Source of the DNA: JBBROS01 sp965213855
GTDB taxonomy: Bacteria > Pseudomonadota > Alphaproteobacteria > Acetobacterales > Acetobacteraceae
Reading direction: 5' to 3'
DNA length: 64,000 nt
Assembly (NCBI GenBank): GCA_965213855.1
Contig: CBDCAA010000011.1
Location: forward strand, 558,001-622,000
Below are positions 15,642 to 24,365 of the stretch, piece after piece. The notes beneath the pieces were generated by a model. That model worked only from the letters and a program-made list of their open reading frames with translations, was not told where the DNA came from and ran no database searches. Made by a program: the position numbers and the translations under genes. Numbering within the stretch: position 1 is the first letter of the stretch; each line of letters begins with the position of its first letter.

Positions 15642-16847
15642 TCAGGCCGGGCAGTCCCGTAGTTCAGGCAGGAAGGCAGCAAACAGGCCGAGGGCGGGGA
15701 GGACCGAGCAGAGTCGGTAGACGAAGCGAAGGCTGGTGTGGTCGACGACTTCGCCGAGCACGGCCGCGCCGAGCCCGCCAAGGCCGAAGGCGAGGCCGAA
15801 GAAGATCCCGGCGACCATGCCGACACGGCCGGGCAGCAACTCCTGCGCATAGACCAGGATCGAGGAGGAGGCGGAAGCGAGGATGAGGCCGATGACGACC
15901 GTCAGCAGCGCCGTCATGGGCAGGTTGGCGTAGGGCAGCGCGAGGGTGAAGGGCAGCACGCCGAGGATCGAGAACCAGATGACGCGCTTGCGGCCCATCC
16001 GGTCGCCGATCGGGCCGCCGGCCAATACGCCGACGGCGAAGGCGCCGAGGAACAGGAACAGCAGCACCTGCGACGTTTGCACCGACACGCCGAAGGTCTC
16101 GATCGTGTAGAAGGTATAGAAGGTGTTCAGGCTGCTGACATAGATGAACTTCGAGAACAGCAGCAAGACGAGCAAGGCCAGCGTAATGCCGGTCTTGGCA
16201 GGTGAGAGCATCGGCGGCGGTGGCGCCGCGCGGCTGCGCCGTGCGGGCTGTCGGGCGGCATACCAGCGGCTCACGCCAGTGAGGATCAGCATCGCCAGGA
16301 GGGCGGCACCGGAGAACCAGGTCACGCTCCGCTGCCCGTGCGGCAGCACGATATAGGCTGCGGCAAGTGGGCCGATGGCGCTGCCGAGGTTGCCGCCGAC
16401 CTGGAACACGCTCTGGGCCATGCCGAACCGGCCGCCGGACGCGGTGCGGGACACGCGCGAGGCCTCGGGGTGGAAGACGCTGCTGCCCAGGCCGACGAGA
16501 CAGGCAGCGACCAGCAGCATCGCATAGGAGCCGGCCAGGCCCAGCAGCAGCAGCCCGGCCAGGGTCGCGGCCATGCCGAACGGCAGCGAGTAGGGCAGCG
16601 GCCGGCGGTCGGTATACATACCGACGATGGGTTGAAGCAGTGACGCGGTGATCTGAAACGCGAGGGTGAGCAGCCCGATTTGGCCGAAGTCGAGCGCGTA
16701 GTTGGCCTTGAGGATGGGGTAGATCGCCGGCAGCAGCGACTGCATGACGTCGTTCAGCATGTGCGCCGTGCTGATGGCGAGCAGGACCGGCATGGCAGCG
16801 CTGGCAGCGCCGAGCGTATCCGGCACCTTCAGGGTGGTTGTCGACAT
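15642..16847 (-). CDS. MFS transporter, fosmidomycin-resistance (Fsr)-like
   Basis: The 401-residue protein has about 12 membrane spans and the Fsr-type N-terminal wording (AHMLNDVMQSLLPAIYPILK). It also carries LTLAFQITASLLQPIVGMYTDRRP, GLGSSVFHPEASRVSR and a second-half motif A (GGPIGDRMGRKRVIW). Homologues export fosmidomycin and related small molecules by proton antiport, though the natural role is usually unknown. It is encoded alone, on the same strand as the amidohydrolase 150 bp upstream but probably not in one operon with it. The ATG at 16847 gives the family's normal length. Confidence 0.88.
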   Translation of the reverse strand: MSTTTLKVPDTLGAASAAMPVLLAISTAHMLNDVMQSLLPAIYPILKANYALDFGQIGLLTLAFQITASLLQPIVGMYTDRRPLPYSLPFGMAATLAGLLLLGLAGSYAMLLVAACLVGLGSSVFHPEASRVSRTASGGRFGMAQSVFQVGGNLGSAIGPLAAAYIVLPHGQRSVTWFSGAALLAMLILTGVSRWYAARQPARRSRAAPPPPMLSPAKTGITLALLVLLLFSKFIYVSSLNTFYTFYTIETFGVSVQTSQVLLFLFLGAFAVGVLAGGPIGDRMGRKRVIWFSILGVLPFTLALPYANLPMTALLTVVIGLILASASSSILVYAQELLPGRVGMVAGIFFGLAFGLGGLGAAVLGEVVDHTSLRFVYRLCSVLPALGLFAAFLPELRDCPA

Positions 16848-16994
16848 GCGAACTCCAACGACGGCCGAGACGAGACTGTCACCGTAGATGAGCGGGCGGG
16901 GCAGGGGGGCAAGCGCAAGGCGGGGTTGCGTCGACGTGTGCGGGTGAGGGTGGCGTTCGCGTCGGGGCGGCGGGTGGCGTTTCGCTGGCCCTTC

Positions 16995-18221
16995 CTACAG
17001 CGTCTGGCGGTGGATGGTGCCGGCTTTCATGACCATGCGGATGCTGCGGTCGGGCTGGGCGAGGATCGCGACATTGTCGAGCGGGTCGCCGTCGACGGCG
17101 AGGAGGTCGGCGATGGCGCCGGGGGCGACGGTGCCGAGGCGGCCCTCCATGCGCAGCAGCTTGGCGGCAATCGTGGTTGCGCCGGCGAGGACGTCGCTGG
17201 AGGGAAGGACGCGGGCGCGGATGGCGAACTCCTCGGACTGGCGGACATGGGTCTCGCCGAGCAGGTCGGTGCCGAACGCCATCGAAAGCCCGGCACCGTG
17301 CATGATCGACAGGCTCTCCATCCCTGCGCCGCGGACGCTCTGGATCTTCTCGATGCTGCCGCGTGGGAAGCCGAAGCGTGGGCCATCCTCGGCCAGCGCC
17401 TCGTAGGTCACGAGGGTCGGGACCGCGACGCAGCCCCGTTCGGCGGCAAGGCGGGCGGCCGCCGCGTCGATGCGGTTGCAGTGCTCGAGGCTGTGGACGC
17501 CGGCGTTGACCGCGCGGACGATCGCGTCGGCGGTATACAGGTGGGCGCTGACGTAGGTCTCGGCGTCGGCCGCCTCCTGGACGGCGCACTCGATCTCGGC
17601 CGTGGAATAGCCTTGCCAGGCAATGGGGTCTGTCGGGCTGGCGACGCCGCCATTGGCCATGATCTTGATGAACTGGGCGCCCTGGCGGAGTTCCTGGCGG
17701 CAGGCGCGGCGGACCTCGTCGACGCCGTCGGCGACGCGGCCGAGGGCGCCGAAGTGCTGCGACCAGCGGTTCGGATCGTGCGTGTCGTGGCGCGGGCGGA
17801 GGTCGGTATGGCCGCCGGTTTTGGACAGCGCCTTGCCGCAGACGAACAGGCGCGGCGATGGAGCAAGCCCGTCCTCGACAGCCTGCGCCAAGGCAAACGG
17901 AGCACCGCCGACGTCGCGGACACTTGTGAAACCGCGGTCGAGCATGCCGCGCATGATGGGCAGGCTGCGGAGCACGGCGAGCGCGTCGGGGACCTGGCTG
18001 TTGGCGGCGAGGTTCATCTGATGGGCAACGACATGGACGTGGCAGTCGATCAGGCCCGGCATGAGGGTGAGGCCGCGAAGGTCGATCGTGAGCCGATCGG
18101 GTGCGCTGACGGGCCGGGCCTCGAGGTCCTTGATGAGACCGTCCTCGATGAGGACGTGGCCGTCGCGACGGGTGTGGGCCGCCGGGTCGAGGATGCGGGC
18201 GTTCATCAACAGGGTCTGCAT
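16995..18221 (-). CDS. Metal-dependent amidohydrolase (imidazolonepropionase/prolidase-like)
   Basis: The 408-residue enzyme has the complete amidohydrolase metal site: H61 and H63 in DCHVHVV, the carboxylated-lysine candidate K186 in FIKIMANGG, H227 in SAHLYT, H247 in HSLEHC and D319 in AFGTDLLG. That pattern fits binuclear amidohydrolases acting on N-acyl amino acids, dipeptides or cyclic amides. The ATG at 18221 is used because GGAGG lies 6 nt upstream; the open frame runs on to 18296. It is divergent from aapJ, the binding protein of an amino-acid importer, so release of amino acids for uptake is possible but unproven. Confidence 0.85.
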   Translation of the reverse strand: MQTLLMNARILDPAAHTRRDGHVLIEDGLIKDLEARPVSAPDRLTIDLRGLTLMPGLIDCHVHVVAHQMNLAANSQVPDALAVLRSLPIMRGMLDRGFTSVRDVGGAPFALAQAVEDGLAPSPRLFVCGKALSKTGGHTDLRPRHDTHDPNRWSQHFGALGRVADGVDEVRRACRQELRQGAQFIKIMANGGVASPTDPIAWQGYSTAEIECAVQEAADAETYVSAHLYTADAIVRAVNAGVHSLEHCNRIDAAAARLAAERGCVAVPTLVTYEALAEDGPRFGFPRGSIEKIQSVRGAGMESLSIMHGAGLSMAFGTDLLGETHVRQSEEFAIRARVLPSSDVLAGATTIAAKLLRMEGRLGTVAPGAIADLLAVDGDPLDNVAILAQPDRSIRMVMKAGTIHRQTL

Positions 18222-18355
18222 GGCGGCCTCCGGCCTGGTCGTTGGACGACAAAGGTCAACAAAGCGTGGTCGGGCCATTGATCTTCTGCCCTGCATTCAG
18301 CACAGTCCTGCCCATCGCGCGGCGCAAGCCCGTATCGATAGGGGGACTGGGTTAT

Positions 18356-19387
18356 ATGAAGGCACTTCTCAAGCTCGGCGGCGCCGTGCTGCTTGCAGGC
18401 GCGGCGTTCGCGCAGCAGCCCGCGGCGGCGCAGGGCAGCGGCTCGAAGACGATCGACGACATCAAGGCGAAAGGCGCCTTGTCGTGCGGCGTCTCGACCG
18501 GCAACGCCGGGTTCTCGCTGGCCGACAGCAAGGGCGTCGTCCAGGGCATCGACGCCGATACCTGCCGGGCGGTGGCCGCGGCCGTGCTGGGCGACGGCAA
18601 CAAGGTGAAGTTCGTGCCGACGACGTCGCAGAACCGGTTCACGGCGCTGCAGTCCGGCGAGGTGGATCTGCTGGTCCGCAGCACGACTTGGACGCTGGGC
18701 CGCGAGGCGAACCTCGGGCTGATGTTCGCAGGCGTGAACTTCTACGACGGCACCGGCTTCCTGGTGAAGACGAGCATGGGCGTGAAGGCGGCCAAGGAGA
18801 TGGACGGCGCCACGATTTGCGTCCAGCCCGGCACCAGCACGGAGCTGGCGATCGCCGACTACTACCGGCTGAACAAGATGAAGTTCACGCCGGTGCTGAT
18901 CCAAGACCAGAACGAGATCCAGAACGCGTTCCTGTCGGGACGCTGCGACGCCTACTCGACCGATTTGAGCAGCCTGGCCTCGTTCCGGTTCCAGCAGGGG
19001 CCCAAGATGGAAGATTTCCTGCTGCTGCCGGACGTGATCAGCAAGGAGCCGCTGGGGCTGATGGTGCGCAAGGGCGACGACAAGTTCTTCGACGCCGTGC
19101 GTTGGACGATGTACGCGATGTATCAGGCCGAGGAGAGCGGTGTCACGCAGGCGAACGTCGCGCAGATGCAGAAGTCCGACAACCCGGACATCAAGCGGCT
19201 GCTCGGCGCTGAAGGCGAGATGGGCAAGGCGCTCGGGCTCGATAACCTGTGGGCGGTGAACATCATAAAGTCGGTCGGCAACTACGGCGAGATGTGGGAC
19301 CGGACGATCACGCCGCTCGGCATCCCGCGCGGGATCAATAACCTGTGGAACAAGGGCGGGCTGCACTATCCGCCGCCGATCCGTTGA
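18356..19387 (+). CDS. aapJ: General L-amino-acid ABC transporter, periplasmic binding protein AapJ
   Basis: The 343-residue protein has a signal peptide (LLKLGGAVLLAGAAFAQ) and a family-3 solute-binding fold: LSCGVSTGNAGFSLADSKG, the acid/amide contact region GIDADTCRAVAAAVLGD, and RFTALQSGEVDLLVRSTTWT. This wording is specific to the AapJ/BztA branch, which binds a broad range of L-amino acids. The ATG at 18356 is preferred over the open frame from 18242 because it directly precedes the signal peptide. A strong terminator at 19405-19433 separates it from the permease genes. That arrangement favours making much more binding protein than membrane complex. Confidence 0.93.
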   Translation: MKALLKLGGAVLLAGAAFAQQPAAAQGSGSKTIDDIKAKGALSCGVSTGNAGFSLADSKGVVQGIDADTCRAVAAAVLGDGNKVKFVPTTSQNRFTALQSGEVDLLVRSTTWTLGREANLGLMFAGVNFYDGTGFLVKTSMGVKAAKEMDGATICVQPGTSTELAIADYYRLNKMKFTPVLIQDQNEIQNAFLSGRCDAYSTDLSSLASFRFQQGPKMEDFLLLPDVISKEPLGLMVRKGDDKFFDAVRWTMYAMYQAEESGVTQANVAQMQKSDNPDIKRLLGAEGEMGKALGLDNLWAVNIIKSVGNYGEMWDRTITPLGIPRGINNLWNKGGLHYPPPIR

Positions 19388-19404
19388 ATTCTGCCCAATC
19401 AATG

Positions 19405-19433
19405 GGCCGCCCCGGTTTCGGGGCGGCCGTTTT
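19405..19433 (+). terminator. Rho-independent terminator between aapJ and aapQ
   Basis: A perfect 9-bp GC stem (GGCCGCCCC / GGGGCGGCC) with a 6-base loop is followed by GTTTT. It begins 17 nt after the aapJ stop and about 130 nt before aapQ, and would end most transcripts after the binding-protein gene while letting a fraction read into aapQMP. Confidence 0.85.
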
Positions 19434-19561
19434 GCTTGTAGGTGGCCGCGGTTCCGATTGATCGGGCTGCGTGCCATCCAATAAAATCCAACTGCCACGA
19501 ATGCTGCGGCACGGCTCGTGATCGCGGGCCGTGCCGCGGGTTGGCCGAGAGAGGGTGAGGA

Positions 19562-20773
19562 ATGTCAGGCGTCGCGATCGATCCCCGGCTACAGGCGGCC
19601 CGGCAGGCGCCGAAGAAGGCGTTCCAGTTCAGTTGGTCGGACCCGCGGTTCCGCAACGCCGTGTGGCAGGCGCTGATCCTGGGCATCGTCGTCCTGGTGG
19701 TCTGGTATCTCGTATCCAACACGGCCCGGAACCTCGATGCGCGCCGGATCGCCACCGGCTTCGGCTTCCTCGGGCGCGTGGCCGGCATCCCCATCGGCGA
19801 GAGCGTCGTTCCATACAATGCCGGCGTCGATACCTATGGCTGGGCGATGTGGGTCGGCGTGTTGAACACGCTGAAGGTCGCGATCGTCGGCATCGTGCTG
19901 GCGACGATCTGGGGGACCCTGCTGGGCGTCGCCCGGCTATCCAAGAACTGGATGATCTCGCGGCTGGCAGCGCTGTATGTCGAGGTGATCCGCGACGTGC
20001 CGCTGCTGCTGCAGTTGCTGTTCTGGTATTCGGCGCTGCAGGTGCTGCCGGAGATCCGGGACGCCTTCAATCCCGTGGCCGGCTTCTACTTGTCTAAGCG
20101 CGGCATCGTCGTGCCGGTGCTTGAGTGGGTGCAGGCTGATTGGTGGGTGCTGGGGGCGGCACTGCTGGGTGCGCTGGGCACGATCCTGTGGTCGCGCACG
20201 GCGGACCGTAAGCAGGAGGCAACGGGGGTTCGGCCGAAGGTCTGGCCCGTGGCGATCGGCTTGATCCTGGTCTTCCCGGCGTTGGTCTGGGCGGCGCTCG
20301 GCGCGCCGCTGACGATCGAGGTGCCGGTCAAAGGACGGTTCAACATCACCGGCGGCGCCACGCTCAGCCCCGAGTTCGCGGCGCTGACGGCAGGACTGGT
20401 GCTCTACACGTCGTCCTACATCGCCGAGATCGTGCGGTCCGGCATCCAGGCCGTGCCGACCGGCCAGTGGGAGGCAGCCGGCGCGCTCGGGCTGCGGCCC
20501 GGGCCCGTGCTGCGCAAGATCGTCCTGCCGCAGGCGTTGCGGGTGATCATCCCACCGATGACCAGCCAGTATCTGAACCTGACCAAGAACAGCTCGCTGG
20601 CCGTTGCGATCGGCTTCCCCGACGTGGTGTCGATCGCGACGACGACGCTGAACCAAACGGGGCAGGCGATCGAGGGGATCGCGCTGATCATGGTCGTCTA
20701 TCTCACGATCAGCTTGTCCATCAGCCTGTTCATGAACTGGTACAACGCGAAGATCGCCTTGGTGGAGCGCTAG
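19562..20773 (+). CDS. aapQ: General L-amino-acid ABC transporter permease AapQ
   Basis: The 403-residue inner-membrane permease has the size expected of AapQ/BztB, which is larger than ordinary His/Glu-type permeases because of extra N-terminal and central spans. The ABC-permease coupling motif is visible near the end (EAAGALGLRPGPVLRKIVLPQALRVIIPP), along with the ILYTSSYIAEIVRSGIQAVPTGQ-type segment. A conserved NTLKVAIVGIVLATIWGTLLG segment marks the first transmembrane core. Together with AapM it should form the channel fed by AapJ. A short GAGAGGG ribosome site precedes the ATG. AapM starts 3 nt after its stop. Confidence 0.93.
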   Translation: MSGVAIDPRLQAARQAPKKAFQFSWSDPRFRNAVWQALILGIVVLVVWYLVSNTARNLDARRIATGFGFLGRVAGIPIGESVVPYNAGVDTYGWAMWVGVLNTLKVAIVGIVLATIWGTLLGVARLSKNWMISRLAALYVEVIRDVPLLLQLLFWYSALQVLPEIRDAFNPVAGFYLSKRGIVVPVLEWVQADWWVLGAALLGALGTILWSRTADRKQEATGVRPKVWPVAIGLILVFPALVWAALGAPLTIEVPVKGRFNITGGATLSPEFAALTAGLVLYTSSYIAEIVRSGIQAVPTGQWEAAGALGLRPGPVLRKIVLPQALRVIIPPMTSQYLNLTKNSSLAVAIGFPDVVSIATTTLNQTGQAIEGIALIMVVYLTISLSISLFMNWYNAKIALVER

Positions 20774-20776
20774 GCC

Positions 20777-21961
20777 ATGTCGCAGACCACGGCGCAACTC
20801 TCCGAGGCGGCCGGCGAACCGGTGCCGTCGCTGGCCGGCATCGCGGCCGCGCCGCTGCCGGCCCGGCCGCCGCCGCTCACGGCCGGGGTGGGGCTGCTCG
20901 GCTGGGCGCGGGTGAACCTGTTCAACTCGGTCCTGTCGTCGATCGTGACGATCGTGCTGGGCGTGCTCATCGTGAAATGGGCGATCGGCCTGTTCGAGTG
21001 GGGCGTCGTGCACGCGGTCTGGACGGTGCCGGAGACGCCGACCGGGCCGGATGCTTCGGCGTGCCGCGACGCGAAGGGCGTGGGTGCGTGCTGGGCGGTG
21101 ATCGGCGAGAAATACCGCTTCATCCTGTTCGGCCGCTTTCCGTTCGAGGAGCAGTGGCGCCCGGCCGTCGTGATCGCGCTGTTCATCGGGCTGTTCGGCG
21201 TCTCGGCGATGCGCCGCTTCTGGCGCCCGGCGCTGATCCTGCTGTGGGTGGGCGTGCTGACGCTGATCGGGCTGCTCATGTGGGGCGGCGTGTTCGGCAT
21301 GGCGTATGTGCCGCAGGACACCTGGGGCGGCCTGCCGATCACGCTCATCCTGTCGACGTTCGGGCTCGCCTTCGCGTTCCCGCTGAGCTTGCTGGTGGCG
21401 CTCGGCCGCCGGTCGTCGCACCTGCCGGCGGTGAAGATGCTCTGCGTCGTGTATGTCGAGCTGATCCGCGGCGTGCCGCTGATCACGCTGCTGTTCATGG
21501 CGTCGGTGATGTTCCCGCTGTTCATGCCGGCCGGCGTGAACGTGGACAAGCTGCTGCGGGCGCAGGTGGCCATCATCCTGTTCGCCGCCGCCTATCTGGC
21601 CGAGGTCGTGCGCGGCGGGCTGCAGGCGCTGCCGAAGGGGCAGTACGAGGCCGCCGACGCGCTTGGGCTGAGCTACTGGAAGAAGACGGGGTTCATCATC
21701 CTGCCGCAGGCATTGCGGCTGGTGATCCCGCCCTTGGTCAACACGTTCATCGGGTTTTTCAAGGACACGTCGCTGGTGCTCATCATCGGCATCTTCGACC
21801 TGCTGCTGGCCGGCAAGGTCGCGATCGCCGAACCGGTCTGGCAGGCCTACAGCACCGAGGTCTACCTCGCCCTGGCCGTCGTCTACTTCGTGTTCTGCTA
21901 CGTCATGGCGCGCTACAGCCGCGGGCTCGAGCGGGAGCTGAGCCGGGGCGTGCGCCGATGA
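20777..21961 (+). CDS. aapM: General L-amino-acid ABC transporter permease AapM
   Basis: The 394-residue permease is the partner of AapQ. The conserved core includes LILSTFGLAFAFPLSLLVALGRRS, the VYVELIRGVPLITLLF motif and the coupling helix EAADALGLSYWKKTGFIILPQALRLVIPP. The first ~55 residues are a soluble Pro/Ala-rich segment, and a long periplasmic loop around residues 75-115 is typical of the AapM/BztC branch. It begins 3 nt after aapQ and ends 25 nt before aapP, all in one operon. Confidence 0.93.
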   Translation: MSQTTAQLSEAAGEPVPSLAGIAAAPLPARPPPLTAGVGLLGWARVNLFNSVLSSIVTIVLGVLIVKWAIGLFEWGVVHAVWTVPETPTGPDASACRDAKGVGACWAVIGEKYRFILFGRFPFEEQWRPAVVIALFIGLFGVSAMRRFWRPALILLWVGVLTLIGLLMWGGVFGMAYVPQDTWGGLPITLILSTFGLAFAFPLSLLVALGRRSSHLPAVKMLCVVYVELIRGVPLITLLFMASVMFPLFMPAGVNVDKLLRAQVAIILFAAAYLAEVVRGGLQALPKGQYEAADALGLSYWKKTGFIILPQALRLVIPPLVNTFIGFFKDTSLVLIIGIFDLLLAGKVAIAEPVWQAYSTEVYLALAVVYFVFCYVMARYSRGLERELSRGVRR

Positions 21962-21986
21962 TCAACCTGTCTGAAGGAGCTGCCGC

Positions 21987-22772
21987 ATGAGCCAATCCGC
22001 GCTGATGGACCGCCCGGTCTCCGGGTCGAACCAGCAACCCGCAATCGAGCTCGACAAGGTCAACAAGTGGTATGGCGCGATGCACGTGTTACGCGACATC
22101 ACGCTTTCGGTCGGGCAAAAGGAGAAGGTCGTGGTGTGCGGGCCGTCGGGCTCGGGCAAGAGCACGATGATCCGCTGCATCAACCGGCTCGAGACCCACC
22201 AGGAGGGACGCATCCTGGTTGACGGGACTGAGCTGACGAGCGACCTGCGCTCGCTGGACACGATCCGGCGCGAGGTCGGGATGGTGTTCCAGAGCTTCAA
22301 CCTGTTCCCGCATCTGACGATCCTGCAGAACTGCACCCTGGCGCCGATCTGGGTGCGGAAGATGCCGAAGGCGGAGGCCGAGGAGCTGGCGATGAGCTAC
22401 CTGCGCCGGGTGAAGATTCCCGAGCAGGCGAACAAGTATCCGGGGCAGCTGAGCGGCGGGCAGCAGCAGCGGGTGGCGATCGCCCGGGCGCTGTGCATGA
22501 AGCCGAAGATCATGCTGTTCGACGAGCCGACCTCGGCGCTCGATCCGGAGATGATCAAGGAGGTGCTCGACACCATGATCGGGCTCGCGCAGGACGGCAT
22601 GACCATGGTGTGCGTGACGCACGAGATGGGGTTCGCGCGGCAGGTGGCGGACCGCGTGGTGTTCATGGACCGGGGCGAGGTCGTGGAGCAGGGCCCGCCG
22701 AACTCGCTGTTCGAGAACCCGCAGACGGACCGGTTGAAGCTGTTCCTGAGCCAGATCCTGCGCGGGCATTGA
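21987..22772 (+). CDS. aapP: General L-amino-acid ABC transporter ATP-binding protein AapP
   Basis: The 261-residue ATPase has Walker A (GPSGSGKST) at 52-60, a Q-loop (MVFQSFNLFPH), the signature LSGGQ at 155-159 and Walker B (IMLFDEPTSALD) at about 175-186, plus the switch His in VCVTHEMG. The sequence is the GlnQ/AapP type and completes the aapJQMP uptake system. An AAGGAG ribosome site lies 6 nt before the ATG. Its TGA stop overlaps the TTG start of a small lipoprotein gene by 2 bases. Confidence 0.94.
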   Translation: MSQSALMDRPVSGSNQQPAIELDKVNKWYGAMHVLRDITLSVGQKEKVVVCGPSGSGKSTMIRCINRLETHQEGRILVDGTELTSDLRSLDTIRREVGMVFQSFNLFPHLTILQNCTLAPIWVRKMPKAEAEELAMSYLRRVKIPEQANKYPGQLSGGQQQRVAIARALCMKPKIMLFDEPTSALDPEMIKEVLDTMIGLAQDGMTMVCVTHEMGFARQVADRVVFMDRGEVVEQGPPNSLFENPQTDRLKLFLSQILRGH

Positions 22773-22942
22773 TCCGGCTGCTGCCGGGCGCCCGAGCGAT
22801 CGCCGTCGTGCTCGGTGTCGTTGGCGGGATCGCCGGATGCGGCGGTATCGACCTGGGCGACAATCCCGGGAAGGACGTGAGAAAGGAGACCGGGCCGCTG
22901 ACGGTGCCGCCACCAGGCGTGCGGGCCGGCACGGCGCCCTAA
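22769..22942 (+). CDS. Small putative lipoprotein (57 aa) at the end of the aap operon
   Basis: A short frame starts at TTG 22769, overlapping the aapP stop. It encodes a basic N-terminus (MIRLLPGARA), a hydrophobic stretch and the lipobox IAGC, giving a lipidated Cys at residue 24. A mature tail of about 34 residues follows, with GPLTVPPPG near its end. Such short tails, with a PLxxPP motif after the lipidated Cys, recall small alphaproteobacterial envelope lipoproteins (DUF3035/BamF-like or LptM-like), but the match is too short to name. It sits convergent with the LuxR-type regulator, only 10 bp from that gene's stop. Confidence 0.6.
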   Translation: MIRLLPGARAIAVVLGVVGGIAGCGGIDLGDNPGKDVRKETGPLTVPPPGVRAGTAP

Positions 22943-22952
22943 GGGTGGCGCG

Positions 22953-24050
22953 TCAACGCAGGCGTGGCGAGCCCTTCAACACGGCCCGGATCAGGTCACT
23001 CTGGCGGTGCAGGTCGGTTTTTGCGAACACGCGGCGCAGATGGGACCGGGCGGTCTGATAGGTTATGCCGAGCGTCACGGCTGCGGCATGCAGGTCTTGC
23101 CCCTTCGCGAGCAGCACGGCGATGTCCAACTCCTTGGGGGTTAGCCCATACAGCTTGCCGGCCGACCAGCCGTCGATGGCAAGGTCAGGACCGGGCTGCC
23201 GGATCAGCAGAATGGTCCGGTGCCGGCTGTTCGCCGCCGGACCGCCCGCGACCCTGCGCACCCGGACATGCAGCGGGGGGCAGCCGGACGGCCGCGAAAG
23301 ATAGACGGACATCTCCTCAGGCCCGCGCGGCGCCTGCACGGCCGCAATTGCGTGCGCGAGGAGCAGGGTAGCGGGTAGGTCGCCGCAGCAGGGCTTCGCC
23401 CGGTCGACTTGGAGGCCATCGCGCAGCGCAAGCAGGCGCTTCGCCCCGGCATTGACGAATTCGACTTCGCCGCGGGCGGACAGCATGATGACGTTGTCGG
23501 CCAGCGAGTCGAACCCGGCCGCAAGCGTGTCGATCGTCCCCCGGTCGAGCGCCGCGTCGTTCGCCAAGGTGATCAGCCGGGCCACATAAGGCAGCAGGGC
23601 GCGGAGCACGCGAATATCCGCCTGCCCGAACTCCGGCGCGTGGTGCGGGCGGCCGACGATTAAGTGATAGCGCTTCGTCGGCGTGACATAGGGGGTTGCG
23701 ATCAGGCAGTGGAACCGCCCTTCGGGCCGGATCACGTAGTCGAAGAACGCGGAATGGGTGAAATCGCGATCCCGGGCGAACGCGGCCCGGTCGACGACGA
23801 TCCCTTCATCGAGGCTGCGAAGCCACCCGGGCAACATGAGTTCGGCGGCCGCCGAGCGGAGCCGCGATCCATACCCTTCGCCGATCCCATCGACGACCGC
23901 CTGTTCGACCTGCCGATCGCCGACCCGCTCGTCGAACAGAAGGGTGTACGAGGCGGAGACGGCCCGGCGCAGCGCATCGAGCGGAACCATGCCGGCGCCG
24001 GCGATGGCCTGGTCCAGTGCGTCGATCGAGGCCGCGAGCCGGATGTGCAT
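22953..24050 (-). CDS. LuxR-family transcriptional regulator with PAS-like sensor region
   Basis: The 365-residue protein ends in a LuxR/FixJ-type helix-turn-helix (about 300-362): YGLTPKELDIAVLLAKGQDLHAAAVTLGI, then YQTARSHLRRVFAKTDLHRQSDLI. Residues about 175-290 look PAS-like (LADNVIMLSARGEVEFVNAGAKRLLAL), and the N-terminal part is a larger uncharacterised domain. No phosphoacceptor receiver domain or autoinducer-binding signature is seen, so it probably responds to a small ligand or partner protein. Its targets are unknown; the nearest are the aap operon (convergent) and the hypothetical gene at 24366 (divergent). Confidence 0.88.
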   Translation of the reverse strand: MHIRLAASIDALDQAIAGAGMVPLDALRRAVSASYTLLFDERVGDRQVEQAVVDGIGEGYGSRLRSAAAELMLPGWLRSLDEGIVVDRAAFARDRDFTHSAFFDYVIRPEGRFHCLIATPYVTPTKRYHLIVGRPHHAPEFGQADIRVLRALLPYVARLITLANDAALDRGTIDTLAAGFDSLADNVIMLSARGEVEFVNAGAKRLLALRDGLQVDRAKPCCGDLPATLLLAHAIAAVQAPRGPEEMSVYLSRPSGCPPLHVRVRRVAGGPAANSRHRTILLIRQPGPDLAIDGWSAGKLYGLTPKELDIAVLLAKGQDLHAAAVTLGITYQTARSHLRRVFAKTDLHRQSDLIRAVLKGSPRLR

Positions 24051-24365
24051 AGGTCAAGCCTTCCCGTACGGCCGGGGAAACGTTGCGAGACACGGACGGC
24101 AAGCGTAATCCAGAGTGACGCCGAAAGGGTAATATCCTTCGTTTGCAGGGCCTTGTTTCGGCCAGACAATGGTGATCGGCCAGTCCGTCTGCAAAACGGG
24201 AGCGTAAAAATTCTGGTAAGCGGGCGCGTTAAGTCACCCGTTTGGAGGATGCAGCGGCGATCGCTGCAAGGCATCATCTCCATTCCGGACGATCAAGCTT
24301 GTTCGGCGAGCCGCGTGTTGACTGGCCCAAAGCAACGAGAGATCAGCGCCGAAAGAGTTGCCACG
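24051..24365. promoter_or_regulatory. Divergent intergenic region (315 bp) with an inverted repeat
   Basis: This non-coding gap holds the promoters of the LuxR-type regulator (minus) and the hypothetical at 24366 (plus). An interrupted inverted repeat, CGTTTGCAG at 24140-24148 and CTGCAAAACG at 24189-24198, is a candidate operator. A TTGACT at 24318 could be a -35 box for the plus-strand gene, but no good -10 follows. Base composition is lower in GC than the flanks. I see no small RNA or riboswitch in it. Confidence 0.4.
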
